From the NCBI GenBank assembly GCA_023440105.1, contig JAEXSY010000083.1, positions 1 through 6,012 on the forward strand: a DNA stretch of 6,012 nt, written 5' to 3'. The position numbers and the translations under genes are program-made. The notes below the pieces were generated by a model. It searched no databases and was not told where the DNA came from. It saw nothing but the letters and a program-made list of their open reading frames with translations. This stretch comes from Bacillota bacterium. GTDB lineage: Bacteria; Bacillota; Clostridia; Clostridiales; Clostridiaceae. Positions 1-6,012 of the stretch are shown here, in pieces; the first letter of the stretch is position 1; every line of letters starts with the position of its first letter.

Positions 1-1123
1 CTTCAGGGCTTATGTCCTTAATTCTCTCTAAAATTTTCCCTTTAAGGCGTATTACATCATTAGAATTACTATCAAAACTCCTCACAGCTTCATTAGAGGA
101 CATATTTTTTACCCTATGCCTTATTAAAGCTACATATACGGAGTGTAACGCCTTTTCAATAGCCCTAAAAGAAAAAGGAGTTACGCTAGTAGGTTCGACA
201 TATTTATAAAAGGTTCTATGATAATAGCTAAACTGTTCATAATGAGATCTATCTCTGGTTCTCGTAGAATTATAAAAGGTTACTATCATACCAGGATTAC
301 TTCTTCCAGCTCTGCTAGTTGCCTGTATATACTCAGCAGTAGTTTTAGGCTGACTATATACAGTCATAATTCCAAGCCTACCAACATCGATTCCTACTGA
401 AAGCATGTTGGAAGCTAGTACGTATGAATAAGCTCTTTCATCGGGATAGCTTATTTCCAGCTCCTCTAGAGTATCCTTTATCTCCTTTGAGGATTTTCTG
501 CTGGTGAGCTCACTGTAAAAATTCAGCTCAATTTCCTTTAAGCCTACCTCTTCTGAATAATCTTTAAATTTATGGAGCATTAAAGCAGTGCTGTAAATCC
601 TGACGTGATCTAACAGTATAGTTGCTGCACTTCCCAAATCCTTAAGGGTATTAAAATAACCTATTAGAGTAAAGTATTGATCTATCAGCTCATCCCTCAC
701 TCCTTTGACTCTTAAATAATTTATACAATAAATTACACAGCCATATACCCTAATGAGTACATCCACTAGATTTCCACCAGTTTCACAGATTCCTATATAA
801 CGCCTGGCTGGTCTTTCATCTCTAGAAGCCATAACTGCAAAGAAAGAATCCTCATAGCTTAAACCATTAGGTGGAAATTGAATTGTTTCTCTATTATAAA
901 GGACCTTAATCTGCTTCACTGCGTTTCTTACAGTAGCTGTTGATGCAATAATTTTAGGTCCTCTTCCATCCGTAGTTGTACATAGCTCATCCACAGCAAT
1001 CTCATAAAGTCCCGAAAGAGAGCCTAAAGGACCTGGTATAAGATGAAGCTCATCCTGAATAATAAGCTCTGGTGGTAAATTAGCTTTATCAGCAGCAAAA
1101 GAGCTAAGGTTTTTTCTTCCCAT
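1..1123 (-). CDS. drmA: C-terminal part of DrmA helicase in the shifted frame, partial at window edge
   Basis: The -1 frame is open without a stop from the slip site to position 1. It encodes PPELIIQDELHLIPGPLG (Walker B, DELH), ASTATV (motif III), an arginine-rich lobe-2 region, LSVGIDVGRLG (motif V), EYIQATSRAGRSNPG (motif VI with arginine fingers) and the DrmA C-lobe stretch RDRSHYEQFSYYHRTFYKYV. The first in-frame ATG is at 1121-1123 (MGRKNLSSF). It lies upstream of the first frame's stop and has only a poor ribosome binding site, so independent translation is uncertain. If it did start there, at least 374 residues would be made. No substitutions or stops suggest long decay: the reading frame is conserved over more than 1.1 kb, which points to a recent mutation or a base-call error. 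Confidence 0.75.
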   Translation of the reverse strand, partial: MGRKNLSSFAADKANLPPELIIQDELHLIPGPLGSLSGLYEIAVDELCTTTDGRGPKIIASTATVRNAVKQIKVLYNRETIQFPPNGLSYEDSFFAVMASRDERPARRYIGICETGGNLVDVLIRVYGCVIYCINYLRVKGVRDELIDQYFTLIGYFNTLKDLGSAATILLDHVRIYSTALMLHKFKDYSEEVGLKEIELNFYSELTSRKSSKEIKDTLEELEISYPDERAYSYVLASNMLSVGIDVGRLGIMTVYSQPKTTAEYIQATSRAGRSNPGMIVTFYNSTRTRDRSHYEQFSYYHRTFYKYVEPTSVTPFSFRAIEKALHSVYVALIRHRVKNMSSNEAVRSFDSNSNDVIRLKGKILERIKDISPE

Positions 1124-2982
1124 ACTATTCTTGCTAGCTTATCTATTGTACTTAGAAGAAGAGTTGGCCTTACCTTATAAATATCCTCATCCACTAGATA
1201 TACAGGAAGCCCCTCGCTAAATAAACAGGCTTTATTAAGACACTGTATTTTTAAGCTTCCCTGCACTTTATAGGAGCCTAAGGTTAGTTCCTCACCACAA
1301 TATGGACAATGATATATTTGATAGGGGTTTCCCTTATATACATAATCTCCTTCTCTTAAGGCTGAGAGCTTTTCCTTAGCATCCTGTAAGGTGTTAGGTG
1401 TCAGATCCATCCCTACCCAGAGTCCTATGGATATTTCCTCTGAAGAAAATTTATACTTTCTTCTCAAGGCTTCACAGGCACAGATCAAAGCCGTTGCTCT
1501 CTCAAACTGCTGTGCTGTTAGAAGTCTTAAGGTATATCTCATTAAAATGGTGACTCCACCGGATAAATTTCCTTTAGTCAATCTTCTATAAAAAATCGTT
1601 ATTGCTGATAATCCTAGATACGCTTCAGTCTTTCCTCCTCCAGTGGGAAACCATAAAAGATCTACTGCATCCCTATAGGAGTCTTTCTCACAGGCTATAT
1701 CAGGAAGTATTTGAAGGATATATGCAAGCTGGAAGGGATACCAGGATATATCCTCTAGAATAAGCTTTTTGCCCTTAGTCTTTCCGTAATTAACTCTTTG
1801 AAGAGCCATAGCTTCATTCATATAAACGAAAGCCTTCCACATAGACTCATTCCCTCTTAAGGTCTCTATTCCTTGTCTAAGCCTACGGATGCAAAGCTCT
1901 ATTTTTTCAATGCAGGACTCCACTGCTCTTTTATAGCTGTCTAGCTCTCTACCAGTACTCTTAAGCTTCTGAAGCCAATCCTCATAGATTCCAATGAATT
2001 CAGATAGCTCTCTAAGCCCCAGCTGCTTATCAGCCTTAGTCCAATAGGTCATATTAAAGCACTTTACACCGGGAATGTTCCTGGGCTTCATTTGATTTAA
2101 TTCCTCCACAGGAAAAAATTCACTGGATATATGGCATATCTTATTATTCTCGTCCTGCCATCTAACAGAGCAACCATGACCAACGGCATAATTCTTTTCA
2201 TTTCTGTAAAGGAGCTCTAATATCTCCTGTTCTAATTCTCCTGATGAAGAATATTCACTGTTTATTGGTAAGAAGCCTTCCTCTGCCTTAAGCTTTAAAC
2301 TGCATTGAAATAGAGCTAATGGGTTAACGTTCTCTTTTCCTGCCACAGCTTTATTAAGAACAGATACGGTAATCAATCTGCTCCCATCGGAATAAAGCTT
2401 TCTCACAAAAAGCTGTATATTAACCTTATGTAATAGCTCAGAGCCTTTAATTATTTCACCAGTATAAGTATCTATTATTAAGCTCACAGGCTCATGGTTT
2501 TGTCTAGTATATTGCTCCTGTCTTCTAACTACCGTTTCCATTATTTCTTCATTATCAACGGCTTTCTTTCTAGTATATTCTATTTCCTTATATCCAAGGG
2601 TATAGGTTGCAAAGGAAAAATCTACAAAAAGCTCTCTTTGCTCCTTCTTAATTACTGCAGATATAGCCATAGAGGATGGTTTAAAAATATTAGCCTTATT
2701 AAAATCATTTTTAATATACTCCTCTTCCATCTCTCCAAGTAAATCAATATCACCTATATCTTCTTTACTATCTACAGAAATATCTATAGCTTCCTCTTCT
2801 TCCATAATGGTAGTTGTTTCTTCATTCTGGTTCATCCTTTGAGGCCACAATATACCCATGGAATATTCCTCAGTAGGCTTTGTCTCCAGAACCTCGTCTT
2901 CTCTTATAGGACCAATAATATCCTTTCGGAGAAAGTCCTCTATTATATTTTCTATATCATAATAATCCTTATAACCCGCCAT
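1024..2982 (-). CDS. drmA: N-terminal part of DrmA helicase, up to the frameshift
   Basis: As read literally this frame gives 652 residues. The first 624 are genuine DrmA sequence: the N-terminal family domain, the GHG region, the Walker A lobe and the zinc ribbon. The segment RPTLLLSTIDKLARIVWEEK is followed after K624 by a hydrophobic out-of-frame tail (from T625) that resembles nothing and stops at a TAG at 1024-1026. The fragment can bind the nucleotide phosphates through K451 but lacks the DELH Walker B and the whole second RecA lobe, so it should not hydrolyse ATP or unwind DNA alone. An acidic stretch near residues 60-70 (MEEEEAID) lies between the N-terminal motif and the core. It starts 8 bases after the stop codon of the upstream helicase gene. 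Confidence 0.8.
   Translation of the reverse strand: MAGYKDYYDIENIIEDFLRKDIIGPIREDEVLETKPTEEYSMGILWPQRMNQNEETTTIMEEEEAIDISVDSKEDIGDIDLLGEMEEEYIKNDFNKANIFKPSSMAISAVIKKEQRELFVDFSFATYTLGYKEIEYTRKKAVDNEEIMETVVRRQEQYTRQNHEPVSLIIDTYTGEIIKGSELLHKVNIQLFVRKLYSDGSRLITVSVLNKAVAGKENVNPLALFQCSLKLKAEEGFLPINSEYSSSGELEQEILELLYRNEKNYAVGHGCSVRWQDENNKICHISSEFFPVEELNQMKPRNIPGVKCFNMTYWTKADKQLGLRELSEFIGIYEDWLQKLKSTGRELDSYKRAVESCIEKIELCIRRLRQGIETLRGNESMWKAFVYMNEAMALQRVNYGKTKGKKLILEDISWYPFQLAYILQILPDIACEKDSYRDAVDLLWFPTGGGKTEAYLGLSAITIFYRRLTKGNLSGGVTILMRYTLRLLTAQQFERATALICACEALRRKYKFSSEEISIGLWVGMDLTPNTLQDAKEKLSALREGDYVYKGNPYQIYHCPYCGEELTLGSYKVQGSLKIQCLNKACLFSEGLPVYLVDEDIYKVRPTLLLSTIDKLARIVWEEKTLALLLLIKLIYHQSLLFRMSFILYQVL
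1110..1115 (-). other. Frameshift site: six-A run in drmA
   Basis: The coding strand reads GGAAGAAAAAACC. In the upstream frame this is GAA GAA AAA ACC, after which the DrmA-like sequence is lost. With seven As it would read GAA GAA AAA AAC and continue as KNLSSFAADKANLPPEL, which joins the zinc-ribbon region to the DELH motif without a gap. The simplest explanation is loss of one A from an A7 run. It could be a real mutation, phase variation by strand slippage, or a homopolymer sequencing error. Confidence 0.85.
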
Positions 2983-2986
2983 TTGT

Positions 2987-2992
2987 CCTCCT
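2987..2992 (-). promoter_or_regulatory. Ribosome binding site of drmA, overlapping the upstream stop codon
   Basis: On the minus strand the sequence reads TAGGAGGACAAATG. The AGGAGG is four bases from the ATG and shares bases with the TAG stop of the UvrD-like gene. This fixes the drmA start at 2982. It indicates that the two genes are on one mRNA and are probably translationally coupled. Confidence 0.85.
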
Positions 2993-5585
2993 ATTTATAC
3001 TCAAGCTTTGCGAAAGCAGAAAGCTGAAGTCCAAGCCATAGACCAGATTTATTATATTCCTTTAATATTTCCTCATCATATCGGGTATTAGCTATAGTGG
3101 TAACATTGTCTACATATATACCCGTTAATCGATTGGGCAATCCCACTCCAGCTCCCAATTCATTCTTAGCCGACCAAAGCTCTTTATTAATAGTTTTGGA
3201 GAGACTACCTAGACATTCATTTTCGTAATATAAATCATAAGAGCTTCCATTTAATCTAGCTTCCAGCTCACAGCCTTTATCGAGACTGGCTATTAGACTC
3301 TGCTTTCTTTCCACTTCTTCTTTGCTTCCTCTTACAAAGCTGTAGTAATCCACGTCCTCAGGATAGCCAATTTCTATGTAATTACAAAACTTCTTATTTG
3401 TTTTTTTACTAAACCAGAAGCCTATCCACCTTTTACTGGGAAGCTGCTTTGTAAAGCGAGTGGGTAAATCGTAAAAGCTCATTCCACCTTTTGTTCTGGT
3501 TAGGGCCACATAAGCAACCTTTAGCTCTTCTTCAAAATTAACAAGCTCATGTCCACCTTTTCCCTCCAGAGTAAAATCTCTAACTAGTAGAGCTATATGA
3601 TTGAACTCTCTTCCTTTTCCTTTATGTATAGTAGATACTATTACATTTTCACTCCCTGAGGCATTTAATCCCTCAGGAATTTCTTTTCCTCTTACCAGCT
3701 CCTTAGTCAATAGCTTAAGGTCTAGTACTCTCTCATTTTCATCTTTTGCCAGTGACTTTAATAGCCTCCATTTATTCTCTCTATCTTCATAGCCACGGTG
3801 CTCTAATCTTTCAATAAAGGCGTTATGACCAATCTTATCCTCACCATAATTACCTAAAAGCTCTCCTATCCAAGGAACTAGCTCTAAATGCTGAGCAGAA
3901 CGTAGGATTTTATGGTTTATTCCCTTCTCAAATAGGATGCTGCTAACCATGGCAGCCTCTCCATTATTCCTGCAAAGAATGGCAAGGTTGTCCTCCTTTT
4001 TGTATAAGGTTTCACCAAGCTCCCCTCGATAGCCTCCTATCATCAGTAGCTCTCTGCATTTCTTAAAAACTTCCTCTTGAAGGACAAAATCATTTGAGAG
4101 TATTGCTTCTCTTAAATAAGAAGAAAGCTTTGTCATGGTTGGATTTTGTCTCTGATTTTTTACAAGTTCATACTTGATAGAAGTTTCTGAATACTCCTCC
4201 TGCAGCCAGTTATAAAATCTTACTGAGTTTAGCTCCTCTTCATCCTCGATAAGATAATCATATATAGCCTGACATTTATCTCCCAAAAGCATAAATCCGC
4301 AGTTTATGCTTTTTAATATTTCCTTAACCATATTAGCTCTAGTACCAACTATATCCTGAAGCTCATCTACAATAAGGTATTCTAAATCCTCCAAAGAGCT
4401 GCGATCCTTTTTCAGCTCTTCAACAAATCTCTCTATTCTCCCATCATAATCCAGGGAATTTAAGATCCCTTCCTCTAAGTCCTCGGCCATCATATATGTA
4501 GCAAAGGAATCGAAGGTTCTAATGTTATTAAATAGATAATAAGCTTCATCAGCCAATCTATCCGCCTTAATTTCCTTAGTAAGTCTATCTCTCACTACAG
4601 CAACTGCAGCTCTAGAATAGCAAAGAACCAAAATATTTTGAGGGTCTGCTAAACCTTCATTAATAATATAGGCAAGCCTCTGTATTACAGAATAAGTCTT
4701 ACCGGTACCTGGACCAGCATTGACTATGATTCTTTCCCCTATTTCTGCTTCAATTATAGGAGAAGGGGTAGTAATCCTGGTGTATCCATCTTCTTTAGTT
4801 TTGATATTTCTTACTTTAATTCCATTTTTTTCACTCTCATCATCATCATTATTACCTGTGGAAGTGAGCGTTTGTACAGAAGGTTTATTAGCCATTTCAC
4901 TAGAAGTTTTTAGCTTACTAGCTAGCTTTGAAGCTTCAATCAGTGGATTTTCACAACTTTCGTAAAACTCATTAAATACTTTAGCCACAAAGTTATCCTT
5001 AATTAAAGCTTCAAGGTCTTCCTTCCCTGCTATATAACCTAAGGAAGCTGCTCCAATAGAAGCTATATAGCTTTCTCGGTCAACACAGGTCTTAAGCAGC
5101 TTGTGGGAACCTAAAAGCTGGGCCTCTGAGCTTTTAATAAACAATAAAGGTTCAATTTCTGCTCTTCTTAAAGCAGTGTTCAAAGCATATATAAGCTCAT
5201 CCTTGTAGTAGATATCTTCTAAGGAAACTACTGCATTATTCAGGTCATAGCCATAAAAGTTTTTTATATGATCCTTAAGGAAAAAGAAATATAAATAGGC
5301 TATATCTATAGGTGATATCAGAGCAGAGCCTACCTTTTGACTATTTCCAGCCAATAGTTTATCTATGAAGCTATCAATTATGGTATAATCCTTTAGTTCT
5401 GCTCTTCTATGAAAAACTCCTGAGCCTATGTACCCGCCCAAGAAATTATTACTAATCCCTAGGCTTGTAGAAAAGCTTTCTCCTCTATTAGTGCAAATTC
5501 CTGTATATATACCGTCAATACCATCTTTAATGTATGAGATTCTAGTAAAGCTATTACGAATATCTATTCCAAAAATTATGTTCAT
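2991..5585 (-). CDS. Actin/Hsp70-like domain fused to UvrD-type SF1 helicase, first gene of DISARM-like operon
   Basis: The predicted protein has 864 residues. Residues 1-187 resemble a shortened Hsp70-type ATPase lobe: FGIDIRNSF (5-13) at the phosphate-1 position, SPIDIAYLYFFFLKDHIKNF (91-110) followed by NNAVVSLEDIYYKDE (116-130), matching the Hsp70 'VITVPAYF' region, and IASIGAASLGYIAG (174-187), like an adenosine motif. A low-complexity acidic linker (NNDDDESEKN, 245-254) leads to the SF1 core: Walker A AGPGTGKT (290-297), DELQD (407-411), LLGDKCQAIYDY (III, Q439), NQRQNP (IV, R479), STIHKGKGREF (V, H654) and VALTRTK (VI, R697). The last 165 residues form a beta-rich tail, then a region ending LEYK. 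The helicase fold is certain and the actin-like call is moderate. The predicted role is ATP-driven DNA handling in phage defence beside DrmA. It sits where drmE or drmD sits in described DISARM loci, but I cannot say it is DrmE. ATG 5585 was chosen over an upstream TTG at 5627 because AGGGTGG lies 11 bases before it and the actin-like fold begins at once. Confidence 0.88.
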   Translation of the reverse strand: MNIIFGIDIRNSFTRISYIKDGIDGIYTGICTNRGESFSTSLGISNNFLGGYIGSGVFHRRAELKDYTIIDSFIDKLLAGNSQKVGSALISPIDIAYLYFFFLKDHIKNFYGYDLNNAVVSLEDIYYKDELIYALNTALRRAEIEPLLFIKSSEAQLLGSHKLLKTCVDRESYIASIGAASLGYIAGKEDLEALIKDNFVAKVFNEFYESCENPLIEASKLASKLKTSSEMANKPSVQTLTSTGNNDDDESEKNGIKVRNIKTKEDGYTRITTPSPIIEAEIGERIIVNAGPGTGKTYSVIQRLAYIINEGLADPQNILVLCYSRAAVAVVRDRLTKEIKADRLADEAYYLFNNIRTFDSFATYMMAEDLEEGILNSLDYDGRIERFVEELKKDRSSLEDLEYLIVDELQDIVGTRANMVKEILKSINCGFMLLGDKCQAIYDYLIEDEEELNSVRFYNWLQEEYSETSIKYELVKNQRQNPTMTKLSSYLREAILSNDFVLQEEVFKKCRELLMIGGYRGELGETLYKKEDNLAILCRNNGEAAMVSSILFEKGINHKILRSAQHLELVPWIGELLGNYGEDKIGHNAFIERLEHRGYEDRENKWRLLKSLAKDENERVLDLKLLTKELVRGKEIPEGLNASGSENVIVSTIHKGKGREFNHIALLVRDFTLEGKGGHELVNFEEELKVAYVALTRTKGGMSFYDLPTRFTKQLPSKRWIGFWFSKKTNKKFCNYIEIGYPEDVDYYSFVRGSKEEVERKQSLIASLDKGCELEARLNGSSYDLYYENECLGSLSKTINKELWSAKNELGAGVGLPNRLTGIYVDNVTTIANTRYDEEILKEYNKSGLWLGLQLSAFAKLEYK

Positions 5586-5596
5586 ATATTGTAAAA

Positions 5597-5603
5597 CCAC
5601 CCT
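5597..5603 (-). promoter_or_regulatory. Ribosome binding site of the UvrD-fusion gene
   Basis: The minus strand reads AGGGTGG followed by 11 bases and ATG at 5585. The spacing is slightly long but the match supports ATG 5585 over TTG 5627. The TTG has no such site and falls inside the proposed -10 box. Confidence 0.55.
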
Positions 5604-5618
5604 ATATTCCAGTATAGA

Positions 5619-5647
5619 TTGACACAATTATACAGTTTAATTTTAAT
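5619..5647 (+). promoter_or_regulatory. Possible divergent promoter facing the insertion sequence
   Basis: TTGACA (5619-5624, perfect) is followed after 17 bases by TTTAAT (5642-5647, five of six). It overlaps the minus-strand promoter and points right, into the insertion sequence, where the hairpin at 5691-5733 should stop transcripts. It could be the remains of a promoter for a divergent gene separated by the insertion, or a chance match. GACACA (5621-5626) and TGTGTC (5661-5666) form a six-base inverted repeat flanking this region. Confidence 0.35.
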
Positions 5648-5655
5648 ACTATTAA
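5627..5655 (-). promoter_or_regulatory. Probable sigma-A promoter of the helicase operon
   Basis: A perfect TATAAT (5632 down to 5627) lies 17 bases downstream of TTAATA (5655 down to 5650), a four-of-six match to TTGACA. Transcription would start near 5620, giving a leader of about 35 bases before ATG 5585. AT-rich DNA gives chance matches, so this is a candidate only. The leader contains a short symmetrical element CTATA-6-TATAG (5602-5617) just ahead of the ribosome binding site, which could be an operator or mean nothing. Confidence 0.5.
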
Positions 5656-5690
5656 TAAAATGTGTCCACTTAATACTCTGTTAAAATATA

Positions 5691-5734
5691 AAAAGGGGCT
5701 GTCGCACTAAGAAATTAGTGCGCAGCCCTTTTTT
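5691..5734. terminator. Long bidirectional terminator-like hairpin at the insertion-sequence edge
   Basis: GGGCTG (5696-5701) pairs with CAGCCC (5723-5728), and CGCACTAA (5703-5710) pairs with TTAGTGCG (5715-5722). T5702 is bulged and the loop is GAAA (5711-5714). AAAA (5691-5694) can pair with the T run that follows. The plus strand ends in TTTTTT (5729-5734) and the minus strand ends in TTTTTATATTTT, so it has the form of an intrinsic terminator in both directions. It would shield the transposase from outside transcripts and also stop any transcript leaving the element toward the helicase operon. Confidence 0.75.
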
Positions 5735-5750
5735 ACGTCATAAAATACGA

Positions 5751-5775
5751 TTCCCGGGCCACAAGGACCCGGGAA
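5751..5775 (+). repeat. GC-rich hairpin directly before the transposase ribosome binding site
   Basis: TTCCCGGG (5751-5758) pairs with CCCGGGAA (5768-5775). The stem continues with CC (5759-5760) pairing with GG (5765-5766), one bulged A (5767) and an ACAA loop. Its last base touches AAGGTG (5776-5781), the probable ribosome binding site. In mRNA it could hinder ribosome loading, as known for transcripts that read into IS10 or IS50 from outside. Here that role is an inference from position. Confidence 0.6.
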
Positions 5776-5793
5776 AAGGTGTATAATTATAAT

Positions 5794-6012
5794 ATGCTAA
5801 AAAATAATTTAACACAAAAAGATTATACCACTATAAGCCATTCGTATCAATTAAAATTGCCGTTTGAAATCGACTGCATAATACCCAATAATGATTCTGT
5901 AAGGTTACTAAGTCAATTTATAGAGGAGATGGATTTAGAAAAATTATACCAGACTTATTCCCGCATAACGGAAAATCAAGTAACCCCAAGACAGATGCTC
6001 AAGATAATGGTT
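5794..6012 (+). CDS. IS1182-family transposase, N-terminal 73 residues (cut by window edge)
   Basis: This would be a DDE transposase that cuts and joins the insertion-sequence ends. The visible 73 residues begin MLKNNLTQKDYTTIS and continue LPFEIDCIIPNNDSVRLLSQF and TYSRITENQVTPRQMLKIMV. This is the pattern of the DUF772-type N-terminal domain found in IS1182-family transposases of clostridia. The catalytic residues would lie further right and are not visible, so activity cannot be judged. The start has AAGGTG 12 bases upstream. No convincing promoter of its own is seen between the two hairpins; TAAAAT at 5741-5746 lacks a matching -35. The family usually has proteins of about 450-550 residues, so most of the gene is missing from the window. 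Confidence 0.85.
   Translation, partial: MLKNNLTQKDYTTISHSYQLKLPFEIDCIIPNNDSVRLLSQFIEEMDLEKLYQTYSRITENQVTPRQMLKIMV

Larger units (their letters stand above)
1..2982 (-). pseudogene. drmA: DrmA-type DISARM helicase, frameshifted, 3' end beyond window
   Basis: This is the SF2 helicase of DISARM phage defence. In the known system DrmA forms a DNA-binding complex with DrmB. Two reading frames together give one protein of at least 994 residues (numbering assumes one A is restored). In order: an N-terminal region with the family pattern GP...P...Y.MGILWPQ (about 24-49); AVGHGCSVRW (266-275); Walker A FPTGGGKT ending K451-T452; a four-cysteine zinc ribbon (C559, C562, C581, C586); DELH (644-647); STAT (681-684); SVGID with D866; and QATSRAGR (887-894), followed by the family stretch TFYNSTRTRDRSHYEQF and YVEPTSVTPFS. 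All helicase motifs are present, but motif I and motifs II-VI lie in different frames. The break is one missing base in an A run at 1110-1115. The start ATG at 2982 has AGGAGG four bases upstream. The helicase family is very likely. Membership of DISARM is inferred from DrmA-specific motifs, because drmB is not visible. Whether this is a true pseudogene or a sequencing indel is open. Confidence 0.85.
5691..6012 (+). mobile_element. Left part of an IS1182-family insertion sequence, continues past window
   Basis: This unit comprises a GC-rich hairpin at the outer edge, a second hairpin and the start of an IS1182-type transposase reading right. The left boundary is placed where AT-rich host sequence gives way to AAAAGGGGCTGTCGCA, which looks like a terminal inverted repeat. 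The exact base and any target duplication cannot be fixed without the right end. The element lies about 105 bases upstream of the helicase operon start and leaves its proposed promoter intact. Confidence 0.7.

Noticed and set aside
12..400. Small plus-strand reading frames at the left end
   Set aside because: They are antisense shadows of the DrmA C-terminal coding frame, which has clear helicase motifs.
1110..1123. Programmed -1 ribosomal frameshift producing full DrmA
   Set aside because: In the upstream frame the codons are GAA AAA ACC, which do not form a good X XXY YYZ slippery heptamer. I see no strong stem-loop just downstream, and known DrmA proteins are not made this way.
4720..4965. 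81-codon plus-strand reading frame inside the UvrD-like gene
   Set aside because: It is antisense to the linker and Walker A region, with no ribosome binding site or recognisable product.
5586..5627. Longer start of the UvrD-fusion gene at TTG 5627
   Set aside because: It would add 14 residues with no family resemblance, has no ribosome binding site, and overlaps the proposed -10 box.
5782..5793. Two back-to-back TATAAT boxes before the transposase ATG
   Set aside because: They lie between the ribosome binding site and the start codon and have no -35 at proper spacing, so they look like AT-rich spacer.
1..6012. CRISPR array, tRNA, rRNA or riboswitch
   Set aside because: No regularly spaced direct repeats or structured RNA signatures were seen. 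Nearly the whole window is coding or insertion-sequence end.

Overview
The window looks like chromosomal DNA of a low-GC Firmicute, most likely a clostridium. The evidence is AT-rich codons, a strong AGGAGG ribosome binding site and a Clostridia-type IS1182-family transposase start at the right edge. This placement rests on composition and family resemblance only.

Positions 1-5585 are a two-gene minus-strand operon, read right to left. The first gene (5585 to 2991) encodes an 864-residue protein. Its N-terminus resembles part of an Hsp70/actin-type ATPase, an acidic linker follows, and the rest is a complete UvrD/Rep-type SF1 helicase. The second gene starts 8 bases later (2982) and runs off the left edge. 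It is a DrmA-type SF2 helicase, the signature protein of DISARM anti-phage systems. Its frame is broken by one missing base in a six-A run (T run 1110-1115 on the plus strand). The coding sense resumes in the -1 frame and stays open to position 1, carrying DELH, STAT and QATSRAGR motifs. The sequence therefore shows either a decayed drmA, a slippage-sensitive allele or a one-base sequencing error.

Positions 5586-5690 hold the operon's probable promoter and a possible overlapping promoter facing the other way. From about 5691 to the right edge lies the left part of an IS1182-like insertion sequence: a long bidirectional terminator-like hairpin, a second GC-rich hairpin touching the ribosome binding site, and the first 73 codons of the transposase on the plus strand.

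Together this is the upstream end of a DISARM-like defence island. The usual partners (drmB with DUF1998, drmC with a PLD nuclease, a methylase) would lie past the left edge and cannot be seen. The position usually held by drmD or drmE next to drmA is taken here by an actin-like/UvrD fusion, which is the most interesting feature of the window.
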